From an uncultured Anaerolineae bacterium (GTDB taxonomy: Bacteria; Chloroflexota; Anaerolineae; B4-G1; DUEL01), in contig CALDFY010000282.1 of assembly GCA_937942115.1 (NCBI GenBank), forward strand, positions 1 to 5,784: 5,784 bases of DNA. Reading direction: 5' to 3'. Under the pieces are notes generated by a model, which worked only from the letters and a program-made list of their open reading frames with translations, made no database searches and had not been told where the DNA came from. This document shows, in pieces, positions 5,625-5,784 of the stretch. A program made the translations under genes and the position numbers. Positions within the stretch are counted from its first letter, which is position 1. Every line of letters starts with the position of its first letter.

Positions 5625-5784
5625 CACCCCTCCCCCGGCCCCTCCCCTCTCCCGAACGAAGTTCGGGAGAGACCTCACCCCTCCCCCGGCCCCTCCCCTC
5701 TCCCGAACAAAGTTCGGGAGAGACCTCACCCCTCCCCCAGCCCCTCCCCTCTCCCGAACAAAGTTCGGGAGAGGGGAGGGGAGA
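5625..5784. repeat. Tandem array of 51-bp units, each a C-tract block plus a perfect hairpin; runs off the window
   Basis: Units start at 5625, 5676 and 5727 with a 51-bp period. Copies 1 and 2 differ by one base, in the hairpin loop (GAA against AAA). Copy 3 keeps AAA, has AG for GG in the C-tract block, and changes after 5773. Each unit has CCCC-T-CCCCC-GG-CCCC-T-CCCC (5627-5647, 5678-5698, 5729-5749), followed by CTCTCCCGAAC, a 3-nt loop and GTTCGGGAGAG (5647-5671, 5698-5722, 5749-5773). On the minus strand the C-tract block is a four-run G-quadruplex pattern with loops of 1, 2 and 1. Because 51 is a multiple of three, a minus-strand frame crosses it as a 17-residue peptide repeat, probably not translated. 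It is not a CRISPR array: there are no unique spacers. Confidence 0.9.
5741..5781. repeat. 41-bp perfect hairpin (19-bp arms) in the last repeat copy
   Basis: In copy 3 the usual 11-bp arms extend to 19 bp: 5741-5759 pairs perfectly with 5763-5781 around AAA. The right arm carries GAGGGGAGGGG where copies 1 and 2 continue with ACCTCACCCCT. It looks like a junction where the array turns into its own reverse complement, or a full-length version of the element of which the other copies are shortened. Confidence 0.85.

Noticed and set aside
5625..5784. CRISPR array
   Set aside because: The units are contiguous near-identical copies with no unique spacers, the repeat is 51 bp with internal C-tracts, and no cas gene is present.
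1..5784. tRNA, rRNA, riboswitch or insertion-sequence genes
   Set aside because: Intergenic space is limited to short gaps; none shows a cloverleaf, conserved rRNA stretch, known riboswitch core or transposase.

Overview
The window is GC-rich and bacterial. All four genes I can support lie on the minus strand, so it reads right to left. The base composition, a long-loop heterodimeric ABC exporter of a kind I remember from Clostridia and Chloroflexota, and CCCCTCCCC/CTCTCCC-type palindromic repeats like those I remember from Chloroflexota intergenic regions suggest a chloroflexotan. This is a low-confidence guess made without any search.

Right edge to about 5511: a tandem array of 51-bp units. 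Each unit combines a C-tract block (a strong G-quadruplex pattern on the minus strand) with a perfect 11-bp-arm hairpin. The last copy ends in a 19-bp-arm palindrome. About 110 bp of spacer follows, then a gene (5019-5510) for a membrane-anchored protein whose outer domain resembles the calcium-dependent PA-IL/LecA lectin fold.

4731-5018 is non-coding but busy. It holds an 82-bp imperfect palindrome with an internal 10-bp triple repeat, a G-tract cluster, a good sigma-70-type promoter with a 17-bp spacer, and a 12-bp perfect AT-rich palindrome over the expected transcription start. This promoter should drive a three-gene unit: a MarR-family regulator (4284-4730), a 753-residue ABC half-transporter with a degenerate ATPase site (1967-4228), and a 638-residue ABC half-transporter with a canonical catalytic site (34-1950).

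The two ABC genes are complementary. The first has Asp in place of the Walker B glutamate and Gln in place of the switch histidine, but an intact signature. The second has the intact glutamate and histidine but an altered signature. This is the pattern of asymmetric heterodimeric exporters (TM287/288, BmrCD, LmrCD, EfrCD type). The likely logic is a MarR repressor that binds its own promoter and releases expression of an asymmetric drug or lipid exporter when it meets a ligand. The substrate cannot be told from sequence. The oddest parts are the roughly 180-residue extracellular insertion in the degenerate subunit, the 7-bp-period repeat filling the marR-ABC gap, the lectin-like protein, and the hairpin-plus-quadruplex array.
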